64,000 bases of DNA from Ypsolopha sequella (lineage: Eukaryota; Arthropoda; Insecta; Lepidoptera; Ypsolophidae), in assembly GCA_934047225.1 (NCBI GenBank), contig OW203989.1:3013977-3077976 (forward strand). The letters run 5' to 3'. The notes beneath the pieces were generated by a model. It had not been told where the DNA came from. It saw nothing but the letters and a program-made list of their open reading frames with translations, and searched no databases. The position numbers and the translations under genes were made by a program. Shown piece by piece: positions 43,031 to 54,031 of this stretch (position 1 is the stretch's first letter; every line of letters starts with the position of its first letter).

Positions 43031-45730
43031 CTATGAAACAATTTTGACTTTAACTTGATTTAAGAGATGTTTTTTTAATTTCGTTTTAAATACAGATTTA
43101 CTACTTAAGCTTCTTATTTCATATGGTATACTATTGTGGATTTTGGGTACAAGATATTTTCTGTGCCGCTGGCCGTAGTAATTTGTGACTCGAGGTACAG
43201 TAATTATGTTTTTTTCTCTTTTTCTATGTAACAGTGGGTTACTAACAGGAAACTTAAAATCCTCACATCCATAACTATCCAAAGCGATTAGCATCGATAC
43301 CTTTTCATGGACTGGCAATATTTCACATTTTAAAAACAAGTTATTATAATCTTTCTTACATTGAGTTTTTACCTTTTGGTCAACTAATTGTTTTAAGAAT
43401 CTAATTTGAATTGCTTTAACTTTCTCTAAATATGACTTGAACGTTCTCCCATAAGTGCTCAGTCCATAAGAAAGTATGGAGTCCGTCAATGCGTAGTACA
43501 CTGTATACAGTAATGCTCTGTTTGTGAAGTACTTGAGGTGGTGAAATTTTACAAGTACTGCTCGCAATTTTTCGCAAACCAACTCAACATGACTTCCCCA
43601 CGTAAAGTGGCTGTCTACAGTAAGCCCAAGGTACTTGTATTCTCCCACCACCTCAATCACTCCACACACACAATTCTGGTAGTTCCTGTGCAAGCATTCA
43701 TATGTATGCCCGACGACCGCCGGCGGTTTTGTAACACACTTATTGTAAGGCGAATATATATGCATACACTTAGTTTTAGCCACATTAATAATTATTCCAT
43801 TGTCATGAGCCCAACTAATGATGCTATTAAAATCTTCTTGGATATGTTTTTCAATTAAATCTACATTTCTCCCCGAATAAACAAGACAGGTGTCATCGGC
43901 ATACATATAGATGCGGCAGTGTTTCACCACCCTGCACATACTGTTGACGTGCATGATGTACCCGACGGGGCCGAACACGGAGCCGGTCGGCACTCCACAC
44001 GATATCTCTGCTCCTTGGCCTGTGACGCTGCAGACGGCAGTTTTCAGCCTTCGATCAGATAGATAGGCTTTTAGCCATTCATTAATTGGACCCCTTATCC
44101 CACATTCATCCATAGCGCACAACAGCTGGTGGTGGTCCAAAGTATCAAAAGCTTTTTTGAAATCAATGTAGACCACCACCACCTGTTGCCTGGAGTCAAG
44201 GCTGCCGTTCACATCGTCCGCGAACTCGGCGAGCGCCGTGGCCGTGCTGTGACCCCGTCGGAACCCATGCTGCGCTCTTGATAATATATTATGTCTCTCA
44301 ATGAAATTACTTATTTGTCCCACAATATATTTTTCAACAATTTTATTAATAACAGAAAGAATCGCTATTGGACGATAGTTAGAGTAATCTAAGTGTGAAC
44401 CTTGTTTGTAAATAGGCCTGATTAACGCAGTTTTTAAATCTTGCGGATATGTACCTTGTTCGATGCATAAGTTTATGAATAATGCAATAATTGGACTAAT
44501 TTTATTTTTTATGTATATAATATCACGTACACGAATACTATCACTACCTGGAGACTTGTCAGTGTTCAATCTCTGTATAATTTTGTCAATACAAAGTGGG
44601 GTTGCCTTTTTATATCTAATTGAAAGCTGAGCGGGTTCCACGTAGTCAGACCTATTCAAAAACTTTTTATTACACATATGTTTTATATCTAAGACTTCTT
44701 TGGTAAATGTTTGCGAAAAATTATTACAAATACTGGTCAAGGAGTTTCGTTTTCCAAGATATTTTAAGATGACTTCGTCTAATGTAAGTTTCCCCCTCCC
44801 AATCCAGCTGTTAATTTTGGCCCATATTTTTTTCATATCTTTCCCACACTTGTTTATTTCTAATTTTCTGTAATCATTTTTAGCAGCATTTATGTACTTG
44901 TTTAATTTATTTCTATATTGTGTATATTCTAACCGTCTGTTTACATCACTAGGTTTGTTTTTCCATCTCTTAAACAACTTGTTCTTATAATTTATCATTA
45001 ACTTGATTTTCGTATTTACCCACGGTTTAGGAATTCTCTTTTTACTAGTCTTACGTTTAATCATACATTTGCTATAAATATTTTCAAAAGCATTATATAG
45101 TTTATCATACAACAATAAAGGACACTTATACCCTAATAGTTCATGCCATGGATACACATCTAATTGCTCCTCTACTAATTTATTACTTAAGATCGTATTA
45201 GTTTTATAGTTATATTCACTTTCACTTCCTTTATATGTCTCAAGACGCACACCGATTAAGTAATGATCCGAGATTTTGCACTGTAACACAAAAGAGGAGA
45301 CCGGCGCCGGGAATCGAACCCACACATGATCTAAACATGACCGCACCACTTTACCACTCAGCAATTCCTCACGCGTCACGTCTGTTATCGCGCATTGTAA
45401 ACCGGTTTCACACAAGGCGTCTTTGTATCTTCTCGCTGCGTTGTCCAGTGGCTGCTCGCCCAGTATATCGATGTTTATGTCCCCGATGATAAGTAAATTG
45501 CGAGTGGGAGGTATGTTTCCTATTGTGTGCCGAATCTCATCTATAAACGCCATTTCGTTGGTACTCGGGGGTCGATAAACGGATATAATGTGCAGGGACG
45601 GATATCCTTCACAAATTAATTCCGCTTGTATAGTCTCACATACAGGTGAATTAATAATTTTAACCTGTAAGTTATATTTCTTTTTTGCATATATCAATAA
45701 ACCACCTCCTCTTCTTTTTTTTTCTCGCAT
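43031..45730 (-). CDS. CR1 LINE ORF2: endonuclease (rest) and reverse transcriptase
   Basis: An 899-codon open frame. The APE-type endonuclease part includes SVYRPP near residue 50, GDINIDIL near 82 and ISDHYLIGVRL near 155 (the SDH motif). The RT domain includes SNYRPIAILSVINKI, AQHGFRRGHSTATAL, YIDFKKAFDTLDH, GVPTGSVFGPVGY and the catalytic YADDT near residue 610. The C-terminal part (SYGLSTYGRTF, PYEIRSLSSKSVFKTKLKKH) is usual for CR1/jockey-like ORF2. It makes the target nick and copies the RNA. The first 70 or so residues lie in another frame (45672-45941), apart by one base in an A9 run. The RT frame itself is undamaged. Confidence 0.9.
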   Translation of the reverse strand: MREKKRRGGGLLIYAKKKYNLQVKIINSPVCETIQAELICEGYPSLHIISVYRPPSTNEMAFIDEIRHTIGNIPPTRNLLIIGDINIDILGEQPLDNAARRYKDALCETGLQCAITDVTREELLSGKVVRSCLDHVWVRFPAPVSSFVLQCKISDHYLIGVRLETYKGSESEYNYKTNTILSNKLVEEQLDVYPWHELLGYKCPLLLYDKLYNAFENIYSKCMIKRKTSKKRIPKPWVNTKIKLMINYKNKLFKRWKNKPSDVNRRLEYTQYRNKLNKYINAAKNDYRKLEINKCGKDMKKIWAKINSWIGRGKLTLDEVILKYLGKRNSLTSICNNFSQTFTKEVLDIKHMCNKKFLNRSDYVEPAQLSIRYKKATPLCIDKIIQRLNTDKSPGSDSIRVRDIIYIKNKISPIIALFINLCIEQGTYPQDLKTALIRPIYKQGSHLDYSNYRPIAILSVINKIVEKYIVGQISNFIERHNILSRAQHGFRRGHSTATALAEFADDVNGSLDSRQQVVVVYIDFKKAFDTLDHHQLLCAMDECGIRGPINEWLKAYLSDRRLKTAVCSVTGQGAEISCGVPTGSVFGPVGYIMHVNSMCRVVKHCRIYMYADDTCLVYSGRNVDLIEKHIQEDFNSIISWAHDNGIIINVAKTKCMHIYSPYNKCVTKPPAVVGHTYECLHRNYQNCVCGVIEVVGEYKYLGLTVDSHFTWGSHVELVCEKLRAVLVKFHHLKYFTNRALLYTVYYALTDSILSYGLSTYGRTFKSYLEKVKAIQIRFLKQLVDQKVKTQCKKDYNNLFLKCEILPVHEKVSMLIALDSYGCEDFKFPVSNPLLHRKREKNIITVPRVTNYYGQRHRKYLVPKIHNSIPYEIRSLSSKSVFKTKLKKHLLNQVKVKIVS

Positions 45731-45941
45731 TTATGTAATTATTGTATCCTTCTATTGTGTATAATGATAACTCCTCTTCTTTAATGTTAATTTCTGATAA
45801 GATAATTAAGTCCAAATTGTCTTGGCAAGAATCTATTAGTACGAGTAACTCGTTAAAGTGTTTCCTAAGTGAACGAATATTAAGATGTATGACATTAAGG
45901 CTAGAATTTGCCTTTTGAATATCTTTATTCCAACATAACAT
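45672..45941 (-). CDS. CR1 LINE ORF2: N-terminal endonuclease segment, frameshifted
   Basis: From ATG at 45941 the frame reads VIHLNIRSLRKHFNELLVLI and LDLIILSEINI, the first two conserved blocks of APE-type LINE endonucleases (N-RSL and the SE motif). It continues to the run of nine A (plus-strand T9 at 45715-45723), where translation must move to the 43031-45730 frame. One A too many would explain it; an assembly error in the homopolymer is an alternative. Confidence 0.8.
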   Translation of the reverse strand: MLCWNKDIQKANSSLNVIHLNIRSLRKHFNELLVLIDSCQDNLDLIILSEINIKEEELSLYTIEGYNNYINARKKKKRRWFIDICKKEI

Positions 45942-46074
45942 ATTTGTGTATCTAGTATAGTTTAAATCTGGTTGTATAGTCTCTATTTGATCATCGAATT
46001 TTGACAGATATATTTATCCATCTTATATCTTTATTTTTTTTAATTATGTGCAACGGAGAAAAACAAAAAATACT

Positions 46075-47031
46075 TCATGTGTTCGCTATTTTAACCTTCG
46101 CAAGGTCATCCGCTGTGCGAATAACCCATATTTTCTTATTGTTTGGGTCATCCCGTTTTAACAAAATTTTACCCTCCTGGACCCATACATATTTAAAGGG
46201 GTGTGGTTTGAGCTCGCTCTTAACAGTCCACAACAGCTGTTTCATATTTTTCGTGAGATCCTCATTTATGTATATGGGTTCGTCGTTCCTACTTCCATTG
46301 TAAATATCAGAATTATTCAATCTAACCTTCTTTTTAGCCATCCACTGATCTCGGGCGGTGCGCGTTGCCACGGTGACGATGAGCGAGCGGCGCCACGGGC
46401 GCGCGCGCTCGGTCGCGGCGCCGCCGCTCGGCGCCTCCTTGCTCGCCACGCCACCGGACATTTTTTCCTCACCCACCTTTTTTACCTCAATTATAGTATT
46501 GGGATCCAGGTCCAGTTTAAGGGCAATATTCTTGGTTGTTTGCATCACATCCTCTTCTGTCTTCCATTGCAAGCCTGTGATTTCTATGTTCTTTTCTTTA
46601 TTTTGCATTTCTAACCTCACAATTCTTCCTTCCAAGGCTTTATTGTATTTCTCCACGTAAATATTCCGGTTTTCTAGGTCTTTTATCTTCTTTTCAGCTT
46701 TTTCTTTGAACTCGTATAATTCCTGGTACTGAGCCGCGTAAAACTCGACGGTGTCGGTAAATTTATTCATCTTTTCCTGCAGCCCGTAAAGGATTTCCAG
46801 TTTCCGATTAACTTCACTTAGTACCTGCTCGCACGTAGATTGATTCACGTCCAAATTAATTTTCGACGAATCTCCTTTCGGGCTCATGTCGCTCTTGCAG
46901 CATTCCTCACACAGCTCTTTTTTCACCAAATCTTTACGTACACATTTCTTGTGAAAAGAAGCCTCACAACCTTTACATTTAACTACATCATCTTGTTTTG
47001 CGAACAGCCGGCATTTTTTACACTGCACCAT
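46075..47031 (-). CDS. CR1 LINE ORF1: PHD-finger and coiled-coil RNA-binding protein
   Basis: 318 codons. Residues 4-45 form a C4HC3 PHD-type zinc finger (C4, C7, C19, C22, H27, C30, C41, C44). Residues about 70-145 are charged and heptad-like (EFKEKAEKKIKDLENRN, LEGRIVRLEMQNKEKN), a coiled coil. The C-terminal 170 residues (NIEITGLQWKTEEDVMQTTK, LIVTVATRTARDQW, VWVQEGKILLKRDD) resemble the baculovirus FP25K-like domain found in ORF1 of insect LINEs. A GC-rich alanine/glycine insert (SGGVASKEAPSGGAAT) lies near residue 195. The product would bind LINE RNA. No stop or frameshift. Confidence 0.85.
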   Translation of the reverse strand: MVQCKKCRLFAKQDDVVKCKGCEASFHKKCVRKDLVKKELCEECCKSDMSPKGDSSKINLDVNQSTCEQVLSEVNRKLEILYGLQEKMNKFTDTVEFYAAQYQELYEFKEKAEKKIKDLENRNIYVEKYNKALEGRIVRLEMQNKEKNIEITGLQWKTEEDVMQTTKNIALKLDLDPNTIIEVKKVGEEKMSGGVASKEAPSGGAATERARPWRRSLIVTVATRTARDQWMAKKKVRLNNSDIYNGSRNDEPIYINEDLTKNMKQLLWTVKSELKPHPFKYVWVQEGKILLKRDDPNNKKIWVIRTADDLAKVKIANT

Positions 47032-47130
47032 GTCGAGCGATTAGGCACACGACGCGTATCTTTTGCCACTAGAAGTTCAGGGTAACGCGACACGAGACGT
47101 CCGTTCGCCGGGGAGCGCAAGCGCAGACTA

Positions 47131-48590
47131 GCAATGAATGTTTCTCTGAAAATTCTACATCACATTCTTATTTCTGAAACGAATAGACCAAAAATAATGG
47201 GAGCGTTACGACATCGGCATCTTGTCTTTTTTCAGGATTTCGGCTTGACAAATAATTAGTACCTCATCTCATGTAATTGTGCCTGAAATTTAGAATAAGT
47301 GCATCCATCCGATCCAAAGATATTCACGAAAAACAGATTGCACTAGAGTAACCCCAATGCCATGTTTTTTACTGGTGGTCGTACCTAAATACATGCCGCT
47401 GGCGAAACGTTCACAAAAATAATGATATAAATCAAAGGTTATTTGAAAACTACGGGAAAAAATGTAGAAATTAATCTGATTCCTTCATAGTGTCAACTTA
47501 TGAAGACTTTTTAGAATTTCCGTCTCATATTTCAATAGCCAGTTATTATGCGCTACGCTGTTGCTAATTTTACATATAACTATGCTACGTACTACGAGCC
47601 AAAACAGTGCTACGCTTCAAGGTCAAGTATTATAACTCCTAAAAAATAATATGTACAATTTTTTTTTCATCCGTGTTGATATACAATTGTTTTATCCAAG
47701 CATTTCGTTTTTTAGACGTCATTAACATACAGAGGGGCTAACATTACGGCATAGGGACTATTCTTTAAAACGCACTCTACAATAATTATCCCTTCAATCG
47801 CCACTTGTCGCAACATGACAATGAAAATGCGAGACTTAGCGGGGGCACTGCCGTGCCCCAAGATTATCGCGTCTATAGTCACTTGGCAAGAGAGCTCCTT
47901 AAAAAATGTTGCCTCAAACCCAACAAGAACTTTCAATTTTAAAAATAAAATATATAAAATGTTATTTTTATGAATTTATGAAACTTTTTAAATGAATTGA
48001 AAGCTTATTTACTTACATTATACATGAAATGAATGTCATTTAATATTATATAAATTTATAAAAGGAAAGCTTTGTTTTGCAAAATTTTGTAAATTAATTA
48101 ATTTAATTATGGGTCCGAATAAGTGCCTGAAATAAATGAATTTTATTTTTTATTTATTATATTTTATTGAAAAAAGATAAGAAATTCATAATAATAATAC
48201 GTTCTTGTTGATTTACCTTTACCCTTACCTTTACTTCTACCACGTAGTTACCCGTTAATATCAGATTTTGTAACACGGCATGTTCAAGTCTATAGCTCTT
48301 TTACCGCGGGCAGGTGGAACCCCGGGCAAAACGGTAGTACAACAAATTTTAATAAGGAAACATCAGTCACTACTCTTATCATTTGGTAGCTCTACAAAAC
48401 ACATGTCATACCAAAATCAAGGAGTAAATAGTGATTTCATCAAAGCAAGGAAAAAGCTTGATTAAAATGTCATTCCGACATGTTTGTCAAAAAACATGTG
48501 CTGTTATTTCGTTCAGTCACAGAATCCGTTGGCATATAACGTGAAAATGGATAAACTGATTGAGTTATGTTATGTTTTGGTACGAGTAAA
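47131..48590. other. beat-like intron, no gene recognised
   Basis: Around 47820-47890 is a GC-richer patch (GCGGGGGCACTGCCGTGCCC) probably from an old transposon. No recognisable domain in any frame. Confidence 0.3.
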
Positions 48591-48592
48591 TC

Positions 48593-48710
48593 CTTTTTAG
48601 GGTTCCGTACCTTAAAAGGAAAAACAGAACACGTGTAATCTCACCCCCGTGTCCGTCTGTCACAGAGGTTTTCTCGAAAGCTGTGTACGTAGGAATTTGA
48701 AATTCGAAAA
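48593..48710 (+). repeat. GGTTCCGTACC interspersed repeat fragment
   Basis: TTTTTAGGGTTCCGTACCTT followed by GTGTCCGTCTGTCACAGAGG. Same family as 11845-11960 and 37165-37457. Confidence 0.55.
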
Positions 48711-49019
48711 AAATATTAAATAAGGGATAAGTATGATGCAAAAAAATATATATATATAGTACCTTTACTGTGAGATATCATTTGACAGAAATACCTCTAA
48801 TGATTCTAACTCTTTTTTTCCAGTTGTCTTAATGATATAGTTCAAAATTTGCTAGAATGACCGTTCGCGTTCCTCCCTGATCTAATTAGGTATATAAGTA
48901 TGTAGATTCAGTGACTCGTTGCAAACACACGCACATACACTGGAGCTCTCCAGATATCGAATGACTTAATTTTGTTTCTAGCTCGATCTCATAAGCCGAT
49001 AAAATTTAAGTATACGTCA

Positions 49020-49340
49020 ATAAAAAATATATATTATTTGTTTCGTATCAATATCCGGAATCCATCTTTGAGTCAAGCACCTATCTTTCGGCCGGAAGTA
49101 GGCCCAGCAAACACCCTCTCCTGCGACAACAGTGCATTCACTGGAAGTTAAGATGTAAATATGGCGGGCGTTGAGCGTATGGTTTTTCTCTTTTTTCATT
49201 ATAAAACTCATGATGCAGCAGGTATAGATCACCTGGATTCCGGATATTGAAGAATAAATAAAAGGTGAGTTTTATTGTTTGTTAGAACTCTATATTATTT
49301 GTATCGTATCTATATCCGGAATTCATCTTTGAGTGACGTG
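49020..49340. repeat. inverted/direct repeat cluster, CCGGAAT motif
   Basis: AATATCCGGAATCCATCTTT (about 49049) has an inverse GGATTCCGGATATT (about 49233) and a direct copy ATATCCGGAATTCATCTTTG (about 49311). The inverted pair bounds a MITE-like segment of about 200 bp. Confidence 0.5.
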
Positions 49341-49385
49341 TTTGTTATCTCCTGCGGGCCTATTATGTATCTCTAGTTGCCTTCT

Positions 49386-49556
49386 GGACTGGGTGTCTAT
49401 CATCAAAAACATAGATATACTATCGAATTCCGATTGTCTAAGGGCATGTTAGCACTTGAAGTGACGACACAGTTCGTAAATAATTCAATACCCACTAAAA
49501 GCAATTTTGAAAGTTTAGTTTTTATCTATGTTTTTGACGATAGGCACCCTGTCCAG
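49386..49556. repeat. ~170-bp foldback element
   Basis: GACTGGGTGTCTATCATCAA and AAACATAGATA are mirrored by TATCTATGTTT and TTGACGATAGGCACCCTGTC. No coding. Confidence 0.6.
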
Positions 49557-50094
49557 TTGGCAACTCAAGATACAGAAAAGGGGGGGCTGGTGATGTATAA
49601 TGCATATAATATATACATGTATGTATGTACGACGCTATAATGTGTGGCAAGTAATTGAAATTACTGTTTATGATGAAGACTGTGTGTATTTATGCAATGT
49701 AGGTGAATCAATCTCAATAATTACTTTAATCATCAACCTTCAAATATGTCATATTTCAATGCAAAAATTTAATATATTGAACTGTATCTGCAATTATGTA
49801 GGGACACATCATGTGTCTGAACGATCAATTCTTTTTGGTAATATTTTCTAAACGTTATGTTTTTATTTCCAATTTCCTGTATTTGATCGAACGAAAAATT
49901 TCTATAAAATTACTTTTTCTCTGCAGTCTCTACTCAATAGTAGCTTTGTTCTTACGTAGATCAGATTAAGATCTTTACTAGGATGATTTCAAAAACTCCA
50001 TCCAATCTGCATATAGTTTACATTATCGGTCTTGGACTCGATTTGGGGCTATAGGACGGCACTCTTGTGCTAAACTTTCAGAATCTGCTCTAAG

Positions 50095-50262
50095 CCTCTA
50101 AGCAAGGCAAGATCATGCTTCTTACGCCCCGAAGCGACGAACAGAAAGGTACAACTAAATTGATGGATGTGGAAGAAGCGAAAGAGGTGTGTCTGGATCG
50201 TAGCAGATGGAAATCTGTAGTATCTGCCAACCGCTCTGGGAGAAAGGCGTGATTATATGTAT
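50095..50262 (+). pseudogene. LINE polymerase C-terminal tail remnant
   Basis: The plus frame MDVEEAKEVCLDRSRWKSVV followed by SANRSGRKA resembles the extreme C-terminus of a LINE polymerase (DRSRWKSVVSA) and runs into a TATATGTATG tail. It may belong to the family of 28100-28262, whose tail is similar at the DNA level (GTAGCAGATGGAAATC). Truncated. Confidence 0.45.
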
Positions 50263-50399
50263 GATATTTCACTAGAGGAGACATGTCCACTGTGCGAGCC
50301 CGACTCGCTCTTGGTCGGAATGTTTTAATGCACAGTGGGCTTACGCTTGTCCAAAACGAAGCCTGGTGAAAAGCGTCGATGAGATTTAGGATAAAGGGA

Positions 50400-52682
50400 C
50401 CTCGCTCAGAAAGTGTGAGAGAGAGAGAAAGGTAGTTGTTATATATGAAACTTGCAATTTAATTTTATCTAATTAATGATACAATATGATATGGTATGTT
50501 CTACGCTGATTTTGGAGGTTTTGTGTTCCAAATGGGCGGCACATGTTGACGTCATCACGCTATGGATGGTTTTCAAACATTTAAGAGTCGGGAATCAGGG
50601 AACTTAAAAGTACTTAGAAACTAATTATGAAGCGTTTTACAGAACACTCAGTGGGCGTGTCTAATTCGCAATTGATCGACTTTTTCAGATAAATCATACC
50701 GCATACCCAAATTGGATTTCAACACTTTCTTTTTTTGTCAACATGTAATTTTGTCGCAGGTTTTGTTTTTGTTGCTGTTGTGCCTTAATAGGGTATTATA
50801 TCTAGAAAGTTATGTCGTACCATAGACAAATAAATCGTACGGAGCAATTTCCTATGTCATAAAATAATGGTGGAGAGAATGAGCAAAATAACTTTTTTTT
50901 TTTGCATAATATTGCACACTCGGTTAAAACAAGTTGCTACCTGATACATTGCCAAATTGCACAACCTAACGTTCATGCTTCATATAATTATTATTTAGCT
51001 TGCATACAATGCGCTTCAAACTTTGGAAAATGTGTTGAACGAAAATGGCAAATTTTTCAGATTTTAATTTCAACTGACTATCTACTTAGCAAACAGCGAT
51101 CACAACTAAGAGAAAACTACCTTTTCAAAAGTAGACACTAAAAGGTATCTACATACTATATTTCATGAGCTATTATCGATACCAATGTTTATCAGAATCT
51201 CATCAGAATCGAGTACATGTCCATACTGTCAGTTCTTATCATAATTGAATTTGAATTTTGAAGTTTAGTAAAAATACCAAGAAGTTCGTAAAAGAATCAT
51301 GCCAAGAAGTTTACAAACTAAGTGGAGATATGACCTCTTTTTAAAATATGTAAATTACCTCTTGAAAGGTAAAAAGACGGATGTAGAAACAAAGATATCA
51401 TTTTCCAATTTAATCATTATTACAAAAAAATTATAAAAACTTTAATCTTTAAATTGACACTATTTATTATCTTGTATGTTTTGCTATTGAGTAGAATACA
51501 ATTGAATAAAAATATAAACCAAGTTTGAGCCAAATTCACTAGGAGATTTAGGAACAATTACAACAAAAAATTCGGAGATTGCTATGTTTGTATCAAACAG
51601 TGGAGATTGTTATATTTGAAACAAACTTACATATCAAAATATTTTTTTAAGTGTACTCTTTGTTAGGTTTTTTTGCCATATGTTGGTATCTTGCATTCAT
51701 TCTGGAGTTTTATAGCTTTTGCAAGAACATTTTGGACGCAAGTTAATTTTATACTCAGAATAAGGAATACAAATAGAAACCTGGCTAAAATAATACGCGG
51801 AGAAAGACACCTATCCTTGATTTTCTTACGACATTTTAGTGCGTTAGAGAGAGATGGATATGTATTGGTTTTTTCTTAATTAGGTAGGTTGTCACTAGTT
51901 CGTTGCTTTGCTAGTGATGTAACAATGTCGATTTTTGACTACGATAAATAAACCAAATCGAAATGAACCACGACCAATCTGCTTACCACTCATTATATCG
52001 TATCAAAGTGTGAAAAAAAGAGAATGCAGGAGGCACCGACCTTTCTGATGACATCCTCTTGCTTTGGAAGGAGGCCAAGAGAATTAAAAGCAAAGTGGTC
52101 TCTGTCTACCCCAGTGGGACACATGTTATATTGTGTAAATAAGGAATTAATTAAAGGATATCTTTCGTTTAGCATAATATGTTTTATTAAGTACAAATTA
52201 CTATATCGTAGGCAGGTAGGTACATAAGTTAAGTCCAAAATTGTGCTTGTTTCTAGTACAAAAAATGATGTAGCTTGTATCAGAGATACAACCGTAAACT
52301 ATTTAAGTGGATACTTTTTAAGTCGCCTCTTAACTCAAAAGATGTTCGTTGATGTCGCGTCGTTGTTCAATCAAGGAGGAAAGAATTAATCGCAACAATA
52401 GAAATCATAATAATCATAGACTTATAGGATTCGTAATAATAATATTATGTCAATGGTGAGCGATGACAGCGCAATTACTACAGAGGTAATTTCATTTTTT
52501 TTTATTTCTATCAAATAAACATCAACTTATCTTGAATAAAAACTAATAACAAATAATGAACGATTAAAATACCTAATAACCTGTAATAAGAAATCAAATT
52601 ATGCGCAGTTCAAGTCAATAAGCATTCCCAAAATTCATTTCACGATAGAACTACCCTGCCAAAGTACTTTTATTGTCAACCA
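50400..52682. other. beat-like intron, no gene recognised
   Basis: Frames at 50902-51141 and 51673-51879 are unrecognised. Segments near 51570-51630 and 51752-51790 are matched in inverted orientation near 54595 and 54510 (ATTCTGAG/CTCAGAATAAGGAATACAA), so this is part of a dispersed repeat pair around the THAP gene. Confidence 0.3.
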
Positions 52683-52832
52683 CTAAGTACGAAAATGTCT
52701 TGATCTGCGGAATTTCTTCGTGAAGTCGATCACGGCAGTAACGTGAACGAACAGGCCTTTCAGAACGATTTGCGAACATAGAAGTATGCACTTTTCCAAA
52801 CCACAGACATCCGTAGGTACTGGTTCTGTTGC
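52683..52832 (-). CDS. THAP gene exon 3
   Basis: The acceptor TTTTTCAATTTTAG leads into GCAACAGAACC in phase 0. It encodes ATEPVPTDVCGLEKCILLCS and continues about 30 residues to TAG at 52683-52685. No known domain. It is the least certain of the three exons because only splice site and open frame support it. Confidence 0.5.
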   Translation of the reverse strand, partial: ATEPVPTDVCGLEKCILLCSQIVLKGLFVHVTAVIDFTKKFRRSRHFRT

Positions 52833-52935
52833 CTAAAATTGAAAAATTATCGAGTTAATATACTATAGTATAGTACAAGCACGTACCTACAAACAAGATT
52901 GATAATGCAATTATACATAATTATTTAAAGGTTAC

Positions 52936-53131
52936 CAATGTGTCTGTATCTGGTAAATATAACGTTGGTAAGGCATCTGCTTTTAAAAGTCTCCATTTAA
53001 AATTTTCGTTTGGTCTAAAAGAATCCGACGTAAAGTGTTTCGAACAAATATGACCGCTTTTTTTAATTGCCCAATTTGGTCAAATTATTCGTCTAAGCCA
53101 TTCACTTTTTAATTCTTCCCTTTTTGGAAAT
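52936..53131 (-). CDS. THAP gene exon 2, carries in-frame TGA
   Basis: The acceptor ATTTTTTTGTTACAG is followed by ATTTCCAAAAAGG, completing the arginine codon split with exon 1. It encodes FPKREELKSEWLRRII, a TGA, then PNWAIKKSGHICSKHFTSDS and RLLKADALPTLYLP. Donor CATTG|GTAACC. It holds the second pair of zinc ligands and the C-terminal THAP motif. Confidence 0.8.
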
Positions 53132-53477
53132 CTGTAACAAAAAAATATAGCGATATTTATTCGGCATTATTTTTCTTTTAACTCGCGCTGCAATGAGGGA
53201 TTTTCTTTTCTTTTTTTTTTTTACTCTTCCCTAGTCGCTGGATAGATGGCGCTGAACTTGGTAAGTTACTGCAAGGAACGGAACGTCACATAATTTTTTG
53301 ATTATTGCACTTGGATGTAATTTTGAGATCGTAAAACGAAACGTACATAAAAAAGTAATTAATGTCACTGTCACATCACATCACAATGACATTTTGAAAA
53401 TAAATAAATAATAACAACAAGGAAAAAGAAAAAAATAATTAGCAGTCTTTTTATGAGTTTTCTAAGCCAGAAAGAAA

Positions 53478-53678
53478 ATGTCCCAAGAGAAAAAGAAGAG
53501 AAGTCTGTGCCTTGTGGATTTGTATAAAAATGGAGGCATACATCTTTTTCCTAAAGATGAAAGTCGTAAAGCGCAATGAGTACAAGCCATGGTACATTTT
53601 AAATCTGGACGGACCATAACAAAGCATTCGCACATAATATGCTCAGCACACATGTCATCAACCAACGAGCGTATGTGA
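53478..53678 (+). pseudogene. second THAP-domain remnant, antisense within THAP intron 1
   Basis: From ATG at 53478 the plus frame reads GGIHLFPKDESRKAQ, a TGA (53577-53579), VQAM, then GRTITKHSHIICSAH. FPKD-ES-RK-x-W-V and IICSAH are THAP landmarks; the TGA sits where the conserved tryptophan is expected. Only one cysteine (LCLVD) is present where C-x4-C should be, and the sequence after CSAH runs into TGACG repeats (53673-53694). It is a degraded copy, unlike the neighbouring gene in sequence, so not a simple local inversion. Confidence 0.65.
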
Positions 53679-54031
53679 CGTGACGTGACGTGAGGCAATG
53701 TTTTTTTTTCAATCGTTTGTTCAACACCATCTACAGAGTTCTGGGAAACTATGTTTTTTTTTTAATACTCAAAAAGAAAACCTCTCATTAATCTATTATC
53801 CTTTATGCACGGCTGCCGCGGGAACCAATGTTCGATAGTTTGCCACACGGACTTTAGTACATCACTATACGAAAAAACATAACCTCTCGTAGTCGGCAGA
53901 AAATCTATATAAAACAGGCAAATATCGGAGTAGAATTGAACACGAGTATGATTTACAAGTACTACTATTATTGTTACTGAGTTTTAGGTATGATCCTGCA
54001 ACTTATTAACATAAAAACTATCAGAACTCAC

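Larger units (their letters stand above)
42816..47130 (-). mobile_element. CR1-clade (Zenon-like) LINE, near full length
   Basis: On the minus strand: a short 5' UTR (about 47032-47130), ORF1 (46075-47031), ORF2 with one frameshift (43031-45941) and a 3' UTR ending near 42820-42840 in TTTA repeats. Two ORFs, with a PHD-finger ORF1 and an endonuclease-RT ORF2, plus a microsatellite-like 3' end in place of a long poly(A), fit CR1-type LINEs. The exact ends and any target duplication are not resolved. It sits in the beat intron on the same strand as the gene, its 3' end about 90-110 bp upstream of the exon B acceptor. Confidence 0.85.

Noticed and set aside
45235..45489. 84-codon plus-strand frame with arginine-rich text
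   Set aside because: It is the reverse strand of the LINE ORF2 endonuclease region, whose motifs are unmistakable on the minus strand.
46201..46660. Overlapping plus-strand frames of 100-137 codons
   Set aside because: Antisense to the LINE ORF1, with no domain; explained by the GC-rich alanine/glycine insert of ORF1.
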